A DNA stretch of 64,000 nucleotides, taken from positions 1 through 64,000 of the forward strand of contig NZ_JACSJI010000017.1 of assembly GCF_014349105.1 (NCBI RefSeq), read 5' to 3'. A model generated the notes under the pieces. That model had not been told where the DNA came from. It saw only the letters and a program-made list of their open reading frames with translations, and ran no database searches. This DNA is from Caulobacter sp. 17J80-11 (lineage in GTDB: Bacteria; Pseudomonadota; Alphaproteobacteria; Caulobacterales; Caulobacteraceae). Positions 51,078-58,765 of this stretch are shown in pieces. Within the stretch, counting starts at the first letter, position 1. Every line of letters starts with the position of its first letter. A program made the position numbers and the translations under genes.

Positions 51078-52556
51078 ATGCGACCACCCTCGTTCGGATC
51101 GTTCTTTCTGAAGGCGCTGGCGGCGATCGCCGTCGGCGTCGTCCTGCGCTTCGTGGTGGGGCTCACGCCGGTCTGGTGGCTGGTCTGGCTCGCGCCGGCC
51201 CCGTTGCTGGCGCTCGCCTTCCGGAACCGGCCGGGCGACGCGCGCTGGATGGTGGCGCTGGCGGCGGTCATCGCGACCAGCACGAACTTCGCCTACCTGC
51301 GCCTGGTGGGGCCCGTGGCGTTCGCGGCGCTGGCGGTCGTAGGCCAGGCGGCGCTCTGGGTGTTCGTGGTGATGGCGACCCGGCAAGTGGTGGTCGCCTA
51401 CAAGGCCTGGTGGACCGTCTTCGCCTATCCGGTCTTCTGGGTCGCGGCGGACACCCTGATGGCCGCGCTCCTGCCCGACGGGAACTGGGCCAGCCTCGCC
51501 TATTCCCAGGCGGACGTCCTGCCGCTGCTGCAGTTGACGTCCCTGTTCGGCGTCCCCGGCTTGCTGTTCCTGGTGGCCCTGGTCCCGTCCGCCCTGGCGC
51601 TGGGCCTCGCGTTCGGACGCGACCTGCGCCACGGCTGGCGCGCCTACGCCGTGACGCTGGCCCTGCTGGTCGCGGCGACGGCCTTCGGGGGCGCGAGATT
51701 GCAAACGCCGGTGGCCGGGACCGCCGCCTCGATCGGGATCGTGTCGATCGACGACGCGATCGGCCTCGAGGCTTCGAAACCGTACGCCGCCAAAATCCTG
51801 AATGCCTACGAGCAGCGCGTCACGGCGCTGGCGTCCCGAGGCGCCGAGATCGTCGTCCTGCCGGAAAAGATCGCCCTGCTGCCGTCCGCCTCGGCCGAAG
51901 CCTGGCGCCAGCGCTTTAGCGCCCTGGCGCGCGCGAACAAGGTCTGGCTGGAGGTCGGCGTCGGGAGCGACGAGGGCGGCCGGCAGGTGAACCTGGCCTG
52001 GCTCTTCGACCCCGACGGGAACCTGACCGACCAGTACCAGAAGCACTTCCTCGCGCCTCCGGAACGGGGCCGGTTCGTCCCGGGGACCGACTTCTCGCTG
52101 CGCAGCATCGGCGGCGCGAAGTACGCTCTCGCCGTCTGCAAGGACATGCATTTCGCCTCGCTGGGACGGGCCTATGGCGCGCGCGGCGCTTCGGTCGTCC
52201 TGGTTCCCGCGTGGGATTTCAACTACGTCGACGCCTGGATGGAGAGCCGCACCACGGTCACGCGGGGCGTGGAGAACGGCTACACCGTCGTGCGGGCGTC
52301 GCGGGAAGGCCTTCTGACCGTCAGCGATCCTTACGGCCGCGTGCTGGCGGAGACGCCGAGCCGGCCCCTTCCCGGCGCCGACCTGCTGGTCCGCGCGACC
52401 ATCTCCGCCCCCGTGCCCACGCTCTATACGAAGATCGGCGACGCCGTCGGCTTGATCTGCGTCCTGCTCGCGGCTGCGCTGATGGTCGTCGCCCGCCAGC
52501 GTCGGCCGGCGCCGGCGACAGGGCGCCTCGGCCCCCAATCGGTCTCGCCGGCCTGA
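51078..52556 (+). CDS. Lnt-like carbon-nitrogen hydrolase family membrane protein
   Basis: A 492-residue protein built like apolipoprotein N-acyltransferase: six N-terminal membrane helices (residues 1-205), then a nitrilase-fold domain with the Glu-Lys-Cys triad in place (Glu263 in VLPEK, Lys322 in QYQKHFL, Cys354 in AVCKDMH), and one C-terminal helix. It has low overall likeness to housekeeping Lnt and a DDAIGL segment in the nitrilase domain. It could be a second N-acyltransferase or an enzyme for another amide. The gene is probably co-transcribed with the cupredoxin gene 58 bases downstream. Confidence 0.85.
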   Translation: MRPPSFGSFFLKALAAIAVGVVLRFVVGLTPVWWLVWLAPAPLLALAFRNRPGDARWMVALAAVIATSTNFAYLRLVGPVAFAALAVVGQAALWVFVVMATRQVVVAYKAWWTVFAYPVFWVAADTLMAALLPDGNWASLAYSQADVLPLLQLTSLFGVPGLLFLVALVPSALALGLAFGRDLRHGWRAYAVTLALLVAATAFGGARLQTPVAGTAASIGIVSIDDAIGLEASKPYAAKILNAYEQRVTALASRGAEIVVLPEKIALLPSASAEAWRQRFSALARANKVWLEVGVGSDEGGRQVNLAWLFDPDGNLTDQYQKHFLAPPERGRFVPGTDFSLRSIGGAKYALAVCKDMHFASLGRAYGARGASVVLVPAWDFNYVDAWMESRTTVTRGVENGYTVVRASREGLLTVSDPYGRVLAETPSRPLPGADLLVRATISAPVPTLYTKIGDAVGLICVLLAAALMVVARQRRPAPATGRLGPQSVSPA

Positions 52557-52614
52557 CCGGGACCCCCTCGTGGACCCGGCGAGTTCTCCCGGCCGAAGCA
52601 TCGGAGACGGGATC

Positions 52615-53028
52615 ATGCGCGCCGCAATTTCCTTCGCCGCCTTCGCGACCTTGCTCGCGATCTCGCCGGCCTCGGTCGCCCAGACGCCGGCGGGGGCCGC
52701 GTGGTCGTCGGCCGAGACCGTCGAAATCCAGCTCAGCAATTACAAGTTCGCGCCGAGCAACTTCACCCTGCGGCAGGGCCAGGCCTACCGCCTGCACCTG
52801 GTGAACGCGGCCTCCGGCGGCCACAGCTTCAGCGCGCCGGAGTTCTTCGCCGCGGCGCAGGTCGATCCTGCGGACGCGGCGGCGATCAGCAAGGGAAAGG
52901 TCGAAGTCGAGGGCGGCCAGACCCGCGACATCCGCGTGATTCCGCAAAAGCCCGGGACCTACGAATTCCAGTGCACGCACTTCCTGCACGCCCCCATGGG
53001 CATGAAGGGCCGCATCACCGTCGAGTGA
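52615..53028 (+). CDS. Exported cupredoxin domain protein
   Basis: A 137-residue protein with a signal peptide (to about residue 23, SVAQ) and a cupredoxin fold: IQLSNYKFAPSNFTLRQGQ, and the type-1 copper ligands His70 (GGHSF), Cys120, His125 and Met128 or Met130 (QCTHFLHAPMGM). Periplasmic copper or electron carrier. ATG at 52615 begins the signal peptide. Confidence 0.87.
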   Translation: MRAAISFAAFATLLAISPASVAQTPAGAAWSSAETVEIQLSNYKFAPSNFTLRQGQAYRLHLVNAASGGHSFSAPEFFAAAQVDPADAAAISKGKVEVEGGQTRDIRVIPQKPGTYEFQCTHFLHAPMGMKGRITVE

Positions 53029-53095
53029 CGCGACGGAGCGACTTGCGGCGCCTGCGCCCGGCGGTTACCCCCTCGCGCTGCAAACCGAGGACGCC

Positions 53096-53404
53096 ATGAC
53101 CGACCAATCCGACGACTACGTCTACGACGAGGCCAGCGGCGAGTGGCTTCCGGCCGCCGAAGCGGCGGCGCAGGCCGCTAAAGCGGGTCAGGTCGAGGTG
53201 CGCGACTCCGTCGGCAACCTGCTGGCCGACGGCGACAGCGTGGTCCTGGTCAAGGACCTGAAGGTCAAGGGCGCGGGCCAGACCCTGAAGCGCGGCACGG
53301 TGATCCGCTCGATCCGCCTGACCGGGGACGAGCAGGAGATCGACTGCCGCTACGAGGGCATCAAGGGCCTCGTCCTGCGGGCCGAGTTCGTGAAGAAGAA
53401 CTAG
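53096..53404 (+). CDS. PhnA-like (YjdM) domain protein
   Basis: A 102-residue protein whose C-terminal part is the PhnA/YjdM domain: VRDSVGNLLADGDSVVLVKD then LKVKGAGQTLKRGTVIRSIR. In place of the family's N-terminal zinc ribbon there is a short acidic section (YVYDEASGEWLPAAEAA) with no Cys. YjdM is historically tied to phosphonate genes but its role is not settled. Ends in a 4-base overlap with a convergent gene. Confidence 0.85.
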   Translation: MTDQSDDYVYDEASGEWLPAAEAAAQAAKAGQVEVRDSVGNLLADGDSVVLVKDLKVKGAGQTLKRGTVIRSIRLTGDEQEIDCRYEGIKGLVLRAEFVKKN

Positions 53405-53721
53405 ACCCGGATATCCAGCAGAGAGCCCGGGCGCAGCAGCCGCTGCGGCTGGCCGTTCGCCTCGGCGCGGGCCGGGGCCGGTGTGGCGGCGGTCTGCACG
53501 GCCGGGCGGACCGGCTCGGGCGCGGCGACCGGCTGCGCGCGGGCCGCGGGCTGGGGCTGCAGCTGGGTCGGGGCCGGCGACTGCGGGGCGCCGATATTGG
53601 CCCGCGCCTCGCCCAGCGCCTGCTGGAAGAAGGCCCGCTGGGCCGCGCGCGCGTCGGCCCGGGCCGCGGACGGCTGCGGGGTCTGCACAGGCGTGAAGCC
53701 GGGACGGATCGGGCTGGTCAT
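53401..53721 (-). CDS. Hypothetical proline/alanine/glutamine-rich protein
   Basis: A 106-residue low-complexity protein rich in Pro, Ala and Gln with a conserved-looking end (RLLRPGSLLDIRV). No signal peptide, membrane helix or known domain; the high Ala/Pro content makes the coding call less sure, though the frame is supported by its tight fit between PhnA (overlapping stops) and ccmG. Confidence 0.55.
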   Translation of the reverse strand: MTSPIRPGFTPVQTPQPSAARADARAAQRAFFQQALGEARANIGAPQSPAPTQLQPQPAARAQPVAAPEPVRPAVQTAATPAPARAEANGQPQRLLRPGSLLDIRV

Positions 53722-53756
53722 GGCCCCAAACGTTAACGGCTTCGGTCTACGAAAAG

Positions 53757-54284
53757 TTAACGGCGCGGCAACGCCCGCCACTTGGCCAGCAGCTCGTCGG
53801 CGTCGCCTTCGGTCAGCGGGCCGGTGTGCTTGGCCACCACCTCGCCGCTCGCATCGACCAGGTAAGTCTCCGGCACGCCGGAGATGCCGAGCTCGATGCC
53901 GGCGCGGCCGTTCAGGTCCGACCAGGTCGCCACGAACGGGTCGCCCAGCTCGGACAGGAAGGCGAAGGTGTCTTGGGGCTTGTCCTTGTAGGCCAGGCCG
54001 ACCACGCGCACGCCCTCGCCCTTCAGGCGCAGCAGCTGCGGATGCTCGATCCGGCAGGGGCCGCACCAGGAGGCGAACACGTTGATCAACGTCGGTCCGT
54101 CCACCGTCGCGGTCAGCGGTTGCTCGGCGCCGCCGGCCAGCGGACGTATGGCCGCCGCCGGAAGCGGCTTGCCGACCAGGGCGTCGGGCTTCACCTCGGG
54201 ATCGCGCTTCAGCGCATAGCCGGCGAACAGAACCGCCAGCGCCGCCAGCGCGATCAGCGGGGCTGCGGCCAGCCAGCGCTTCAC
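53757..54284 (-). CDS. ccmG: Cytochrome c biogenesis thioredoxin CcmG/DsbE
   Basis: A 175-residue membrane-anchored thioredoxin-fold protein: one N-terminal helix (AAAPLIALAALAVLFAGYAL), the redox motif WCGPC in NVFASWCGPCRIEHP, and the cis-Pro region GVPETYLVD. It keeps the apocytochrome c haem-binding Cys reduced. Starts with a GTG that overlaps the ccmD stop (GTGA) and has GGGAG upstream. Confidence 0.94.
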   Translation of the reverse strand: MKRWLAAAPLIALAALAVLFAGYALKRDPEVKPDALVGKPLPAAAIRPLAGGAEQPLTATVDGPTLINVFASWCGPCRIEHPQLLRLKGEGVRVVGLAYKDKPQDTFAFLSELGDPFVATWSDLNGRAGIELGISGVPETYLVDASGEVVAKHTGPLTEGDADELLAKWRALPRR

Positions 54285-54436
54285 GACTTGAGCTCCCGCT
54301 CGCGCCGCTCGACCTCGGCCTTCCACTTGCGCGCGCGCAGCAGGGTCGAGACCACGAGGTAGATCAGCACGCCGGCGCTGATCGCGTAGGACGGCCAGAC
54401 GAACAGGCCGTAACGGCCCATGTCGAGGTCGAGCAT
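54281..54436 (-). CDS. ccmD: CcmD haem exporter accessory protein
   Basis: A 51-residue protein with one membrane helix (FVWPSYAISAGVLIYLVVST) and a charged tail (ARKWKAEVERRERELKS), matching CcmD, which helps release holo-CcmE. Overlaps ccmC (ATGA) and ccmG (GTGA), so the three genes are tightly coupled. Confidence 0.93.
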   Translation of the reverse strand: MLDLDMGRYGLFVWPSYAISAGVLIYLVVSTLLRARKWKAEVERRERELKS

Positions 54437-55158
54437 CAGGCGCCTCCCGCAGCCTTCAGGGCCAGCGCGCCAGCCCGCTTGCGCCACACCTCGGTGCGGA
54501 TGCGCACGATCCACAGCGCCGCGAACAGCACGTTGTAGGCCAGGCCCATGACCAGAAGCGGGGTCAGCAGGCTGGGGTCGATGCTGGAGCCGCCCTTGCG
54601 GAACACCGAGGCGCCCTGGTGAAGCGTGTTCCACCACTCCACCGAGAACTTGACGATCGGCAGGTTGATCAACCCGACCAGGGCCAGCACGGCGCTGGCG
54701 CGCGCGGCCTTCTGCTCGTCGTCGATGGCCGCCTGCAGGGCCATGTAGCCGAGGTAGAACAGGAACAGGACCAGCACCGAGGTCATGCGCGCGTCCCACT
54801 GCCACCAGGTGCCCCACATCGGCTTGCCCCACATCGAGCCGGTGACGAGCGCCAGCGCCGTGAAGGCCGCGCCCAGCGGCGCGCAGGCGCGCGCGGCGGC
54901 GTCGGCCAGGGCGTGGCGGAACACCAGGCCGAAGAAGCTGGCGCCCCCTAAGCAGGCGTAGGCGAACAGGCCCATCCACGCGGCCGGCACGTGGATGAAC
55001 ATGATCCGAACCGTGTCGCCCTGCTGGTAGTCCTCGGGCGCGGTGAAGCCGAGCCAGAGGCCCCACGCGAACAGGACGGCCGCCAGCGCGCCGAGCGCCG
55101 GCGCGAGCGGACGGGTGAAGCTCATGAACCGCTGGGGGTTGGCCAGGACCGCGATCAT
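54436..55158 (-). CDS. ccmC: Haem exporter protein CcmC
   Basis: A 240-residue CcmC with six membrane helices and the haem-handling motif WGTWWQWDARMTS, flanked by conserved His (FIHVPAAWM; WWNTLHQGAS). It transfers haem to CcmE. The start at 55158 gives 11 residues before a second ATG (55125); neither has a strong ribosome site. ccmA, ccmB and ccmE/F/H are not in this window. Confidence 0.94.
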   Translation of the reverse strand: MIAVLANPQRFMSFTRPLAPALGALAAVLFAWGLWLGFTAPEDYQQGDTVRIMFIHVPAAWMGLFAYACLGGASFFGLVFRHALADAAARACAPLGAAFTALALVTGSMWGKPMWGTWWQWDARMTSVLVLFLFYLGYMALQAAIDDEQKAARASAVLALVGLINLPIVKFSVEWWNTLHQGASVFRKGGSSIDPSLLTPLLVMGLAYNVLFAALWIVRIRTEVWRKRAGALALKAAGGA

Positions 55159-55215
55159 GGCCGCGACATATTCCCGGTCTCGCCCACGGACAAGCCGCAG
55201 GTGGTCGCAGAGGCT

Positions 55216-55647
55216 TTATTTCGGTCCGGCGTCTACGAACACCTCGACCCGACGGCGCAGCGGCTTCGCCTCGCCCGAGGGGGTGGTGGCGCCGGCCGCG
55301 CCGGCGGCGGCGATCTCGAAACTGGGCTTGGGCCAGCCGTAGGCGGCGAAGGCCTCGACCACGTGCGCGGCCCGGGCGGCCGACAGCTCCAGGTTCTGGG
55401 CCGGCGAGCCGCCGGCGTCGGCCAGGCCGACCACCCGCACGCTGTTGATGGCGCAGCCCTGCAATCGCTTGGCGGCGTCCGCCACCACCGCCCGGGCCGG
55501 CTCGGTCAGGGTGGTCTCGTTCGTGTCGAAGTAAATGGTGAAGCTGGACTTGCCGCAGGCCGCGGCGGCCGGCTTCGGGGTCGGTTCACGGGTCCCGGCG
55601 CACCCGGCCAGGACCAACGCGCCCAACAGAATTCCCACAGGCTTCAT
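55216..55647 (-). CDS. OmpA-family lipoprotein
   Basis: A 143-residue lipoprotein (lipobox L-A-G-C at 14-17) with an OmpA C-terminal, peptidoglycan-binding domain: FTIYFDTNETTLTEPARAVV, VRVVGLADAGGSPAQNLELS (usual form GHTD..G..xxNxxLS), ending RRRVEVFVD. The Asp-to-peptidoglycan residue is kept in LADAGG. Short for the family. Confidence 0.88.
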   Translation of the reverse strand: MKPVGILLGALVLAGCAGTREPTPKPAAAACGKSSFTIYFDTNETTLTEPARAVVADAAKRLQGCAINSVRVVGLADAGGSPAQNLELSAARAAHVVEAFAAYGWPKPSFEIAAAGAAGATTPSGEAKPLRRRVEVFVDAGPK

Positions 55648-55732
55648 GGCGATCTCCCTCCGCTCAGGCGACCGCCGAGCCAGGGATAAACTCGCAAAGC
55701 CCGGTCCGGGCTCAACAAGCCGTCCCGGAAAG

Positions 55733-55769
55733 CAAAAGGGGCGGCCGGTCCCCGTGACCGGCCGCCCCT
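55733..55769 (-). terminator. Terminator of the glycine-zipper gene
   Basis: A perfect 14-bp stem, AGGGGCGGCCGGTC (55737-55750) and its complement (55756-55769), with CCCGT loop; TTTTGC follows on the minus strand. Confidence 0.88.
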
Positions 55770-55795
55770 GAATTGTCCTGCGTGCGGCGGCTCGC

Positions 55796-56128
55796 TCAGT
55801 AGCGGCGCTCGCCGTTTTCCCAATAATAATACCCGTCGCTCGGATTGTAGTAGTAATACCGCCCGGTCCGGGAGTCGTAATACTGACGGGTGTTGACGCT
55901 GGACGACTGCTGGCTCTTGCCGACCGCGTGACCGGCCGCGCCACCCACCACGGCCCCGATCGCCGCGCCGCCCAGCGTATTGCCGCCGCTGACGTTGTTG
56001 CCGAGCACGCCGCCGGCGACGGCGCCCAGGCCCGCCCCGATGGCGGTGTCGCGGTTCACGGTCGGGTCCGAACTGCAGGCGGCGACCAAAAACGTAGCCC
56101 CGATAAGGGCGATCCCACTCTTTACCAT
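55796..56128 (-). CDS. Glycine-zipper lipoprotein
   Basis: A 110-residue lipoprotein (lipobox V-A-A-C) with a glycine-zipper: DTAIGAGLGAVAGGVLGNN and GGAAIGAVVGGAAGHAVG. The C-terminus is Tyr-rich (RQYYDSRTGRYYYYNPSDGY). Outer-membrane or periplasmic stress lipoproteins of the Rick_17kDa/OsmB-like kind look like this. An EcfG promoter lies 35 bases upstream of the ATG and a strong terminator follows. Confidence 0.88.
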   Translation of the reverse strand: MVKSGIALIGATFLVAACSSDPTVNRDTAIGAGLGAVAGGVLGNNVSGGNTLGGAAIGAVVGGAAGHAVGKSQQSSSVNTRQYYDSRTGRYYYYNPSDGYYYWENGERRY

Positions 56129-56162
56129 ACGCTACTCTCCCTGAATTCGCCCCGGGATTGAG

Positions 56163-56187
56163 AACGCTGGCGTTTCAGGGGGGTTCC
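56163..56187 (-). promoter_or_regulatory. Sigma-EcfG promoter of the glycine-zipper gene
   Basis: Minus strand: GGAAC (56187-56183), 16 bases, CGTT (56166-56163). Confidence 0.83.
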
Positions 56188-56277
56188 CGGCCCTATGCCC
56201 AACCTCGACCGTAGGGTAAACTGAAGGTTGACGTCGGCCGCGCGGGGGAGCGCGGCCTGAAGGATGGGGAGGCTTTC

Positions 56278-56679
56278 ATGCGTTTTCCTGAGCCGGTCCG
56301 GATGGCGGACGGCGGCGCCGCGCCGATCTGGGAGCGGTCCAAGAAGTCGGGCGGAATCAATATCTTCGGCCTGCTGTTCGTGCTGCTCGCCTTGTTCGGC
56401 GTGACCACCATCGTGCTGCGCTTCGTCGACCACTCGTTCGCCGCCGGCGGCGCGCGGATCGACAAGATCGTGGACATGCCGGTGAACGCGGTGAAGGGCA
56501 TGCTCGGCAAGAAGGACGCCGAGGCTCCGGCCGCGCCGGCCGAAGCGGCCGCGCCTGTCCCGGCTGAAGCTCCGGCGGCGGCGCCCGTTGCTGCGGCCCC
56601 GGCCGACGCGTCGGCTGCGCCCGCGGCTGCGGCGGCGGCTCCGGCCGCAGCTCCGACCCCGGCGCCCGCCAAGAAGTAA
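56278..56679 (+). CDS. Hypothetical membrane protein with Ala/Pro-rich tail
   Basis: A 133-residue protein: one membrane helix (INIFGLLFVLLALFGVTTIV), a conserved-looking section (RIDKIVDMPVNAVKGMLGKK), and a long Ala/Pro tail ending PAKK. GGGGAGG lies upstream. No family known. It precedes the lipid kinase gene by 41 bases, but that gene has its own EcfG promoter in the gap. Confidence 0.75.
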   Translation: MRFPEPVRMADGGAAPIWERSKKSGGINIFGLLFVLLALFGVTTIVLRFVDHSFAAGGARIDKIVDMPVNAVKGMLGKKDAEAPAAPAEAAAPVPAEAPAAAPVAAAPADASAAPAAAAAAPAAAPTPAPAKK

Positions 56680-56687
56680 GCCGCTCC

Positions 56688-56712
56688 GGAACCGGGGCCG
56701 AGACGGCACGTT
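56688..56712 (+). promoter_or_regulatory. Sigma-EcfG promoter of the lipid kinase-phosphoesterase operon
   Basis: GGAAC (56688-56692), 16 bases, CGTT (56709-56712). The start codon at 56721 follows by 8 bases, the same spacing as the first ATG of nepR. Confidence 0.82.
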
Positions 56713-56720
56713 CGGATCGC

Positions 56721-57653
56721 ATGACCGACGCCGCCGGCGAGGCCCCGTGCCCGCTCACGCCCCACGTGCCGTTGCGCTCCGTGGAGATCGTGGTCAATCC
56801 CAAGTCGGGCGGCGTCGGCGCCAAGGCGACCGACGACGTCCAACGCATCATGCGCCGCTTCGCCTGTGACGCGCACGTCGTCGAGGCGGAGCCGGCTCAG
56901 GTCGAGAAAGCCCTGCAGGACGCGCTGGCCGCCAAGCCCGATCTGCTGGTCGTGCTGGCCGGCGACGGCACCGCCCGCGCGGCGGCCAGCATGGCCGGCC
57001 CGCACGGCCCGTTGATCGCGCCCCTGCCGGGCGGCACCATGAACCTGCTGCCCAAAGCGCTGTACGGCGCCGTCGACTGGCGCGAGGCGCTGGAGAACAC
57101 CCTGAGCGAGGGCGTCGCGCGCCCGGTCAGCGGCGGCGAGGTCGGCGGCCGCCCGTTCTACGTGGCCGCCGTGCTGGGCTCACCGGCCCTGTGGGCGCCG
57201 GCGCGCGAAGCGGTGCGGCTGGGCAAACCGAAGCTGGCCTGGCTCTACGCCAAGCGCGCGGCCCGGCGCGCCTTCTCCGGGCGGGTCCGCTTTCGCCTCG
57301 ACGGACAGGAACTGCACCGTTCGGAAGCGATCGCCTTCCTCAGCCCGCTGGTGTCGAAGGCGCTGGACGAGCCGGTCGGCCTGGAGGCGGCGGTGCTGAA
57401 CCCGACCGACGCGGCCGAGGCCTTCCGCCTGGCGGCGCGAGCCCTGTTCTCCGACTGGCGCGCCGACCCGTCGGTCGAGACCCGCACGGTGCGCCGGGCC
57501 CGGGCCTGGGCGCGCACGCGCATTCCCGCCGTCCTCGACGGCGAGCCGATCCAGCTGGAAAACGACGTCGAAGTCCGGTTCGTGCCGGTCGCCTTCCGCG
57601 CCCTCGCCCCCGCCTCCGCCTCCGCCTCCGCCTCCGCCAAGGGCGCGGCATGA
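56721..57653 (+). CDS. Diacylglycerol/lipid kinase family protein
   Basis: A 310-residue protein with the DAGK catalytic domain: VEIVVNPKSGGVGAK, LLVVLAGDGTARAAASM and LPGGTMNLLPKALYG. Such soluble kinases phosphorylate diacylglycerol or sphingoid lipids. The C-terminus has an (Ala-Ser) repeat coded by a hexamer tandem. ATG 56721 may be leaderless; a GTG at 56766 is the only sensible alternative. Overlaps the phosphoesterase gene (ATGA). Confidence 0.87.
   Translation: MTDAAGEAPCPLTPHVPLRSVEIVVNPKSGGVGAKATDDVQRIMRRFACDAHVVEAEPAQVEKALQDALAAKPDLLVVLAGDGTARAAASMAGPHGPLIAPLPGGTMNLLPKALYGAVDWREALENTLSEGVARPVSGGEVGGRPFYVAAVLGSPALWAPAREAVRLGKPKLAWLYAKRAARRAFSGRVRFRLDGQELHRSEAIAFLSPLVSKALDEPVGLEAAVLNPTDAAEAFRLAARALFSDWRADPSVETRTVRRARAWARTRIPAVLDGEPIQLENDVEVRFVPVAFRALAPASASASASAKGAA
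57611..57638 (+). repeat. Tandem hexamer repeat in coding sequence
   Basis: CGCCTC repeated 4.7 times, coding for Ala-Ser repeats close to the end of the lipid kinase gene. Copy changes would keep the frame. Confidence 0.8.
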
Positions 57654-58441
57654 GCGGACGGATTCTGCACTTCTCGGACGTCCACTTCGGGGCGGAGAAC
57701 GCGCCCGCCGTGGCCGCCGCGCTCGAGTTCGCCCGCGCCACCCCGCGCGACCTGGTGCTGATCACCGGCGACGTCACCCAGACGGGCCGGCGGCGCGAGT
57801 TCGAAGGCGCCGCCGCCTGGATCGCGGCCATGCCGGCCCCGGTGTTCGTCGTGCCCGGCAACCACGACACCCCCTACTGGGACCTGGTCGCCCGCCTGGC
57901 CTGGCCCTGGCGGCGGTTCGAGGCGCTGATCGGCCACCCGGCCGTCGACCACCAGTTCGTGGGCGAGCATCTGGCCGTGCGCGGGGTCAACACCGCCCGC
58001 GGGGCGCAACTGCGGGCCAACTGGTCGAAGGGGGTGATCGACCTGGAGCAGACCCGCCGCGCCGCCGACGCCCTGGCCGCCGCGCCGGTCGGGGCGCTGC
58101 GGGTGCTGGCCTGCCACCATCCGCTGCTGGAGATGATCGGCGGCCCGATGACAGGCGAGGTGAAGCGGGGCCGCGAGGCCGCGCAGATCTTCGCCGAGGC
58201 CGGGGTCGACCTGGTCATGACCGGCCACGTGCACGTCCCCTTCGCCCTGCCGGTCGCGGCGGGCGACCACTGCTCCTATGCGGTGGGGGCCGGCACCCTG
58301 TCGCTGCGGGAGCGCGGTCAGCCGGCGGGCTTCAACAGCGTGGAGTGGACCCGGGACGCCATCCACGTCACCGCCCTGGCCTGGACCGGCTCGCATTTCG
58401 AGGCCCGCCGGACCTGGAACCTGGAGCGTCGCAAGGGCTGA
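57650..58441 (+). CDS. Metallophosphoesterase
   Basis: A 263-residue calcineurin-like phosphoesterase with all metal motifs: FSDVHFG, ITGDVTQTG, PGNHDTP, CHHPL and MTGHVHVPF. Related to CpdA-like cyclic nucleotide or phospholipid phosphoesterases; the substrate is open. Coupled by a 4-base overlap to the lipid kinase and therefore likely under the same EcfG promoter, which hints at a lipid-phosphate substrate. Confidence 0.9.
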   Translation: MSGRILHFSDVHFGAENAPAVAAALEFARATPRDLVLITGDVTQTGRRREFEGAAAWIAAMPAPVFVVPGNHDTPYWDLVARLAWPWRRFEALIGHPAVDHQFVGEHLAVRGVNTARGAQLRANWSKGVIDLEQTRRAADALAAAPVGALRVLACHHPLLEMIGGPMTGEVKRGREAAQIFAEAGVDLVMTGHVHVPFALPVAAGDHCSYAVGAGTLSLRERGQPAGFNSVEWTRDAIHVTALAWTGSHFEARRTWNLERRKG

Positions 58442-58455
58442 GGCCGGAAGGACGA

Positions 58456-58483
58456 AAGCCGCGACCCTGGGAGGTCGCGGCTT
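58456..58483. terminator. Hairpin after the phosphoesterase gene
   Basis: AAGCCGCGACC (58456-58466) and GGTCGCGGCTT (58473-58483) with a 6-base loop, between convergent genes. The T run is weak on both strands. Confidence 0.65.
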
Positions 58484-58513
58484 CCAACCTTCTGAAGTCG
58501 GGGTCGAGGCCCG

Positions 58514-58684
58514 CTAGAGCTTTCGGCCCCTGAAGGCGCCGGCGATCAGCGAGACCACGAACAGCACCAGGAACACATAGAACAGGATCTTGGCGATCGA
58601 CGCCGCGCCAGCCGCAATGCCGCCGAAGCCGAGCACCGCGGCGACAAGGGCCACCACCAAGAAAATCAACGCCCAGCGAAGCAT
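58514..58684 (-). CDS. DUF1328 (YtjA) small membrane protein
   Basis: A 56-residue two-helix protein ([39 protein letters not shown]; ends FRGRKL), paralogous to the one at 36.0 kb. GGGAGA lies about 8 bases before the ATG, and an EcfG promoter is 53 bases upstream. Function unknown; a usual general-stress gene in this order. Confidence 0.9.
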   Translation of the reverse strand: MLRWALIFLVVALVAAVLGFGGIAAGAASIAKILFYVFLVLFVVSLIAGAFRGRKL

Positions 58685-58736
58685 CGCCGCGTTCTCCCTA
58701 CTGCGACGGCCCCTAAGCGCGACCGTCTAAGGGAGA

Positions 58737-58761
58737 AACGTCTCAGGCAAGGCGCTGTTCC
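58737..58761 (-). promoter_or_regulatory. Sigma-EcfG promoter of the DUF1328 gene
   Basis: Minus strand: GGAAC (58761-58757), 16 bases, CGTT (58740-58737), directly after the superoxide dismutase stop codon. Confidence 0.85.
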
Positions 58762-58765
58762 GAGC

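Noticed and set aside
53732-53764. Two GTTAACGGC copies 24 bases apart as a CtrA site
   Set aside because: A CtrA box needs TTAA-N7-TTAA; the spacing here is 20, and one copy includes the ccmG stop codon.
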